Assembly: GCF_958295425.1 (NCBI RefSeq)
Contig: NW_026704019.1
Location: forward strand, 476,001-540,000
Length of the DNA stretch: 64,000 nt
Origin: Solea solea
Lineage: Eukaryota; Chordata; Actinopteri; Pleuronectiformes; Soleidae
Direction: 5' to 3'
The first letter of the stretch is position 1, and the number at the start of each line of letters is the position of its first letter. The notes beneath the pieces were generated by a model, which made no database searches, was not told where the DNA came from, and saw only the letters and a list, made by a program, of their open reading frames with translations. This document shows positions 57,488 to 64,000 of the stretch, one piece after another. Position numbers and translations under genes: made by a program.

Positions 57488-60400
57488 GAAAATCGAAAGA
57501 AATCAGAAAACAGCCGTATACTTGCTGAATTAGCACAACAAAAGACACAAATAGAAAAACATCCAAACAGTGAAATCATTGCAAAATCAAACCCTGAAGG
57601 CATATAACTATATCTTATAAGATTTTAACTTTATTTGTGAGGTTTATGTTATGGGACAGTAGAAAATTGAAAAAAATCAGAAAACAGCCGTATACTCGCT
57701 GAATGTGCACAAAAACAGACACAAATAGAAAAACACATCCAAACAGTGAAATCATTGCAAAATCAAACACTGACGGCAGATAACTATATCTTATAAGATT
57801 TTAACTTTATTTATCAGGTTTATGTTACGGGACAATAGAAAATTGAAAAAAATCAGAAAACAGCCGTATACTTGCTGAATGCGCACAAAAACAGACACAA
57901 ATAGAAAAACACATCCAAACAGTGAAATCATTGCACAATCAAACACTGAAGGCATATAACTACATCTTATAAGATGTGAACTTTATTTGTGAGGTTTATG
58001 TTATGGGACAGTAGAAAATTGAAAAAAATCAGAAAACAGCCGTATACTTGCTGAATTAGCACAACAAAAGACACAAATAGAAAAACACATCCAAACAGTG
58101 AAATCATTGCAAAATCAAACCCTGAAGGCATATAACTATATCTTATAAGATTTTAACTTTATTTGTGAGGTTTATGTTATGGGACAGTAGAAAATTGAAA
58201 AAAATCAGAAAACAGCCGTATACTTGCTGAATGTGCACAAAACAGACACAAATAGAAAAACACATCCAAACAGTGAAATCATTGCAAAATCAAACACTGA
58301 GGGTACAGAAGTATATCTTATAAGATGTTAACTTTATTTGTGAGGTTTATGTTATGCGACAGTAGAAAATTGAAAAAAATCAGAAAACAGCCGTATACTT
58401 GCTGAATGTGCACAAAACAGACACAAATAGAAAAGCACATCCAAACAGTGAAATCATTGCAAAATCAAACACTGAAGGCATATAACTATATCTTATAAGA
58501 TGTTAACTTTATTTGTGAGGTTTATGTTATGCGACAGTAGAAAATTGAAAAAAATCAGAAAACAGCCGTATACTTGCTGAATGTGCACAACAAAAGACAC
58601 AAATAGAAAAACACATCCAAACAGTGAAATCATTGCAAAATCAAACACTGAAGGCATATAACTATATCTTATAAGATTTTAACTTTATTTGTGAGGTTTA
58701 TGTTATGGGACAGTAGAAAATTGAAAAAAATCAGAAAACAGCCGTATACTTGCTGAATGTGCACAAAAACAGACACAAATAGAAAAACACATCCAAACAG
58801 TGAAATCATTGCAAAATCAAACACTGACGGCATATAACTATATCTTATAAGATGTTAACTTTATTTATCAGGTTTATGTTATGCGACAGTAGAAAATTGA
58901 AAAAAATCAGAAAACAGCCGTATACTTGCTGAATGCGCACAAAAACAGACACAAATAGAAAAACACATCCAAACAGTGAAATCATTGCAAAATCAAACAC
59001 TGAAGGCATATAACTACATCTTATAAGATGTGAACTTTATTTGTGAGGTTTATGTTATGGGACAGTAGAAAATTGAAAAAAATCAGAAAACAGCCGTATA
59101 CTTGCTGAATTAGCACAACAAAAGACACAAATAGAAAAACACATCCAAACAGTGAAATCATTGCAAAATCAAACCCTGAAGGCATATAACTATATCTTAT
59201 AAGATTTTAACTTTATTTGTGAGGTTTATGTTATGGGACAGTAGAAAATTGAAAAAAATCAGAAAACAGCCGTATACTTGATGAATGTGCACAACAAAAG
59301 ACACAAATAGAAAAACACATCCAAACAGTGAAATCATTGCAAAATCAAACACTGACGGCATATAACTATATCTTATAAGATGTTAACTTTATTTATCAGG
59401 TTTATGTTACGGGACAATAGAAAATTGAAAAAAATCAGAAAACAGCCGTATACTTGCTGAATGCGCACAAAAACAGACACAAATAGAAAAACACATCCAA
59501 ACAGTGAAATCATTGCAAAATCAAACACTGAAGGCATATAACTACATCTTATAAGATGTGAACTTTATTTGTGAGGTTTATGTTATGGGACAGTAGAAAA
59601 TTGAAAAAAATCAGAAAACAGCCGTATACTTGCTGAATTAGCACAACAAAAGACACAAATAGAAAAACACATCCAAACAGTGAAATCATTGCAAAATCAA
59701 ACCCTGAAGGCATATAACTATATCTTATAAGATTTTAACTTTATTTGTGAGGTTTATGTTATGGGACAGTAGAAAATTGAAAAAAATCAGAAAACAGCCG
59801 TATACTTGCTGAATGTGCACAAAACAGACACAAATAGAAAAACACATCCAAACAGTGAAATCATTGCAAAATCAAACACTGAGGGTACAGAAGTATATCT
59901 TATAAGATGTTAACTTTATTTGTGAGGTTTATGTTATGCGACAGTAGAAAATTGAAAAAAATCAGAAAACAGCCGTATACTTGCTGAATGTGCACAAAAC
60001 AGACACAAATAGAAAAGCACATCCAAACAGTGAAATCATTGCAAAATCAAACACTGAAGGCATATAACTATATCTTATAAGATTTTAACTTTATTTGTGA
60101 GGTTTATGTTATGGGACAGTAGAAAATTGAAAAAAATCAGAAAACAGCCGTATACTTGCTGAATGTGCACAAAAACAGACACAAATAGAAAAACACATCC
60201 AAACAGTGAAATCATTGCAAGATCAAACACTGAAGGCATATAACTATATCTTATAAGATTTTAACTTTATTTGTGAGGTTTATGTTATGGGACAGTAGAA
60301 AATTGAAAAAAATCAGAAAACAGACGTATACTTGCTGAATGTGCACAAAACAGACACAAATAGAAAAACACATCCAAACAGTGAAATCATTGCAAAATCA

Positions 60401-63400
60401 AACACTGACGGCATATAACTATATCTTATAAGATTTTAACTTCATTTGTGAGGTTTATGTTATGGGACAGTAGAAAATTGAAAAAAATCAGAAAACAGTC
60501 GATACTTGCTGAATGTGCACAACAAAAGACACAAATAGAAAAACACATCCAAACAGTGAAATCATTGCAAAATCAAACACTGACGGCATATAACTATATC
60601 TTATAAGATGTTAACTTTATTTGTGAGGTTTATGTTATGGGACAGTAGAAAATTGAAAAAAATCAGAAAACAGCCGTATACTTGATGAATGTGCACAACA
60701 AAAGACACAAATAGAAAAACACATCCAAACAGTGAAATCATTGCAAAATCAAACACTGACGGCATATAACTATATCTTATAAGATGTTAACTTTATTTAT
60801 CAGGTTTATGTTACGGGACAATAGAAAATTGAAAAAAATCAGAAAACAGCTGTATACTTGCTGAATGCGCACAAAAACAGACACAAATAGAAAAACACAT
60901 CCAAACAGTGAAATCATTGCAAAATCAAACACTGAAGGCATATAACTACATCTTATAAGATGTGAACTTTATTTGTGAGGTTTATGTTATGGGACAGTAG
61001 AAAATTGAAAAAAATCAGAAAACAGCCGTATACTTGCTGAATTAGCACAACAAAAGACACAAATAGAAAAACACATCCAAACAGTGAAATCATTGCGAAA
61101 TCAAACCCTGAAGGCATATAACTATATCTTATAAGATTTTAACTTTATTTGTGAGGTTTATGTTATGGGACAGTAGAAAATTGAAAAAAATCAGAAAACA
61201 GCCGTATACTTGCTGAATGTGCACAAAACAGACACAAATAGAAAAACACATCCAAACAGTGAAATCATTGCAAAATCAAACACTGAGGGTACAGAAGTAT
61301 ATCTTATAAGATGTTAACTTTATTTGTGAGGTTTATGTTATGCGACAGTAGAAAATTGAAAAAAATCAGAAAACAGCCGTATACTTGCTGAATGTGCACA
61401 ACAAAAGACACAAATAGAAAAACACATCCAAACAGTGAAATCATTGCAAAATCAAACACTGAAGGCATATAACTATATCTTATAAGATGTTAACTTCATT
61501 TGTGAGGTTTATGTTATGGGACAGTAGAAAATTGAAAAAAATCAGAAAACAGCCGTATACTTGCTGAATGTGCACAAAACAGACACAAATAGAAAAACAC
61601 ATCCAAACAGTGAAATCATTGCAAAATCAAACACTGAGGGTACAGAAGTATATCTTATAAGATGTTAACTTTATTTGTGAGGTTTATGTTATGGGCGAGG
61701 AGAAAATTGAAAAAAATCAGAAAACAGCCGTATACTTGCTGAATGTGCACAAAACAGACACAAATAGAAAAACACATCCAAACAGTGAAATCATTGCAAA
61801 ATCAAACACTGAAGGCATATAACTATATCTTATAAGATTTTAACTTTATTTGTGAGGTTTATGTTATGGGACAGTAGAAATTTGAAAAAAATCAGAAAAC
61901 AGCCGTATACTTGCTGAATGTGCACAACAAAAGACACAAATAGAAAAACGCATCCAAACAGTGAAATCATTGCAAAATCAAACACTGAGGGTACAGAAGT
62001 ATATCTTATAAGATGTTAACTTTATTTGTGAGGTTTATGTTATGGGACAGTAGAAAATTGAAAAAAATCAGAAAACAGCCGTATACTTGCTGAATGTGCA
62101 CAAAAACAGACACAAATAGAAAAACACATCCAAACAGTGAAATCATTGCAAAATCAAACACTGAGGTTCCAGAAGTATATCTTATAAGATGTTAACTTTA
62201 TTTGTGAGGTTTATGTTATGGGACAGTAGAAAATTGAAAAAAATCAGAAAACAGCCGTATACTTGCTGAATGTGCACAAAACAGAAACAAATAGAAAAAC
62301 ACATCCAAACAGTGAAATCATTGCAAAATCAAACCCTGAAGGCATATAACTATATCTTATAAGATTTTAACTTTATTTGTGAGGTTTATGTTATGGGACA
62401 GTAGAAAATTGAAAAAAATCAGAAAACAGCCGTATACTTGCTGAATGTGCACAAAACAGACACAAATAGAAAAACACATCCAAACAGTGAAATCATTGCA
62501 AAATCAAACACTGAGGGTACAGAAGTATATCTTATAAGATGTTAACTTTATTTGTGAGGTTTATGTTATGCGACAGTAGAAAATTGAAAAAAATCAGAAA
62601 ACAGCCGTATACTTGCTGAATGTGCACAACAAAAGACACAAATAGAAAAACACATCCAAACAGTGAAATCATTGCAAAATCAAACACTGAAGGCATATAA
62701 CTATATCTTATAAGATTTTAACTTTATTTGTGAGGTTTATGTTATGGGACAGTAGAAAATTGAAAAAAATCAGAAAACAGACGTATACTTGCTGAATCTG
62801 CACAAAACAGACACAAATAGAAAAACACATCCAAACAGTGAAATCATTGCAAAATCAAACCCTGAAGGCATATAACTATATCTTATAAGATTTTAACTTT
62901 ATTTGTGAGGTTTATGTTATGGGACAGTAGAAAATTGAAAAAAATCAGAAAACAGCCGTATACTTGCTGAATGTGCACAAAACAGACACAAATAGAAAAA
63001 CACATCCAAACAGTGAAATCATTGCAAAATCAAACACTGAAGGCATATAACTATATCTTATAAGATTTTAACTTTATTTGTGAGGTTTATGTTATGGGAC
63101 AGTAGAAAATTGAAAAAAATCAGAAAACAGCCGAATACTTGCTGAATGTGCACAAAACAGACACAAATAGAAAAACACATCCAAACAGTGAAATCATTGC
63201 AAAATCAAACACTGACGGCATATAACTATATCTTATAAGATGTTAACTTTATTTATCAGGTTTATGTTACGGGACAATAGAAAATTGAAAAAAATCAGAA
63301 AACAGCCGTATACTTGCTGAATGCGCACAAAAACAGACACAAATAGAAAAACACATCCAAACAGTAAAATCATTGCAAAATCAAACACTGAGGGTAGAGA

Positions 63401-64000
63401 AGTGTATCTTATAAGATGTTAACTTTATTTGTGAGGTTTATGTTACGGGACAATAGAAAATTGAAAAAAATCAGAAAACAGCCGTATAGTTGCTGAATGT
63501 GCACAACAAAAGATACAAATAGAAAAACACATCCAAACAGTGAAATCATTGCAAAATCAAACACTGACGGCATATAACTATATCTTTTAAGATGTTAACT
63601 TCATTTGTGAGGTTTATGTTATGGGACAGTAGAAAATTGAAAAAAATCAGAAAACAGCCGTATACTTGCTGAATGTGCACAAAACAGACACAAATAGAAA
63701 AACACATCCAAACAGTGAAATCATTGCAAAATCAAACACTGAGGTTACAGAAGTATATCTCATAAGATGTTAACTTTATTTGTGAGGTTTATGTTATGGG
63801 CGAGGAGAAAATTGAAAAAAATCAGAAAACAGCCGTATACTTGCTGAATGTGCACAAAAACAGACACAAATAGAAAAACACATCCAAACAGTGAAATCAT
63901 TGCAAAATCAAACACTGAGGTTACAGAAGTATATCTTATAAGATGTTAACTTTATTTGTGAGGTTTATGTTATGGGACAGTAGAAAATTGAAAAAAATCA

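Larger units (their letters stand above)
40621..64000. repeat. Macro-repeat unit 3 (runs off the window)
   Basis: Third direct copy of satB-LINE-satB-248 bp-satA. It differs by the nested second LINE and by a shorter right satB (about 8 monomers). Its satA array continues past the end of the window, so its length is unknown. Confidence 0.85.
48467..64000. repeat. SatA satellite array 4 (about 88 monomers, open to the right)
   Basis: Begins with the same monomers as arrays 2 and 3 (GAAAATAGCC variant near 48551) and uses the array-2 variant set throughout. It is more regular than array 2, with HOR periods of 1579 and 3161 bp described separately. From about 60080 rightwards the order becomes irregular again, with single GGGCGAGGAG monomers near 61695 and 63795. 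It runs off the window. Confidence 0.95.

Noticed and set aside
1..64000. CENP-B boxes, telomeric TTAGGG runs, tRNA or rRNA genes
   Set aside because: None were seen on reading the consensus monomers and the non-satellite parts; a formal scan was not possible.

Overview
The window is eukaryotic, repeat-only DNA, most likely from a ray-finned (teleost) fish. It contains no host protein-coding gene, tRNA, rRNA or bacterial-type feature. The organism call is an inference from the two non-LTR retrotransposons, whose single endonuclease plus reverse transcriptase ORFs look like the L2/Rex1/CR1 (Jockey-superfamily) elements common in fish. The tandem satellites fit a pericentromeric or centromeric block.

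Three ingredients make up nearly everything. SatA is an A+T-rich satellite with a monomer of about 176 bp. It fills 1-11013, 17864-31094, 37657-40620 and 48467-64000. SatB is a second, unrelated satellite with a 141-bp monomer (exactly 47 codons). It lies at about 11014-17615, 31095-37408 and 40621-48218. Each satB block is interrupted by the same LINE ('LINE-1x', about 3.27 kb) at the same position, and each ends in the same 248-bp non-satellite segment (17616-17863, 37409-37656, 48219-48466) before satA resumes.

The order satB - LINE - satB - 248 bp - satA is therefore repeated three times in direct orientation. The start-to-start distances are 20081 and 9526 bp, and the difference is mostly the length of the satA stretch between blocks. 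The LINE sits at an identical site with nearly identical sequence in all three, so the blocks spread by duplication after one insertion. LINE copy 1 (CDS 11777-14746) and copy 2 (31858-34821) have full-length ORFs. Copy 3 is broken by a second, different LINE (42294-45215), which replaces 376 bp of it.

SatA is organised in higher-order repeats (HORs). The left array (1-10157) uses a 17-monomer unit of 2928 bp whose copies differ by whole monomers. The right array (48467-64000) shows nested periods of 1579, 3161 and 4740 bp. Divergent satA monomers lie where satA meets satB on the left of each block, as expected at the edge of a homogenised array. The stretches without genes are all accounted for by these repeats, except the 248-bp segment, whose origin I do not recognise.
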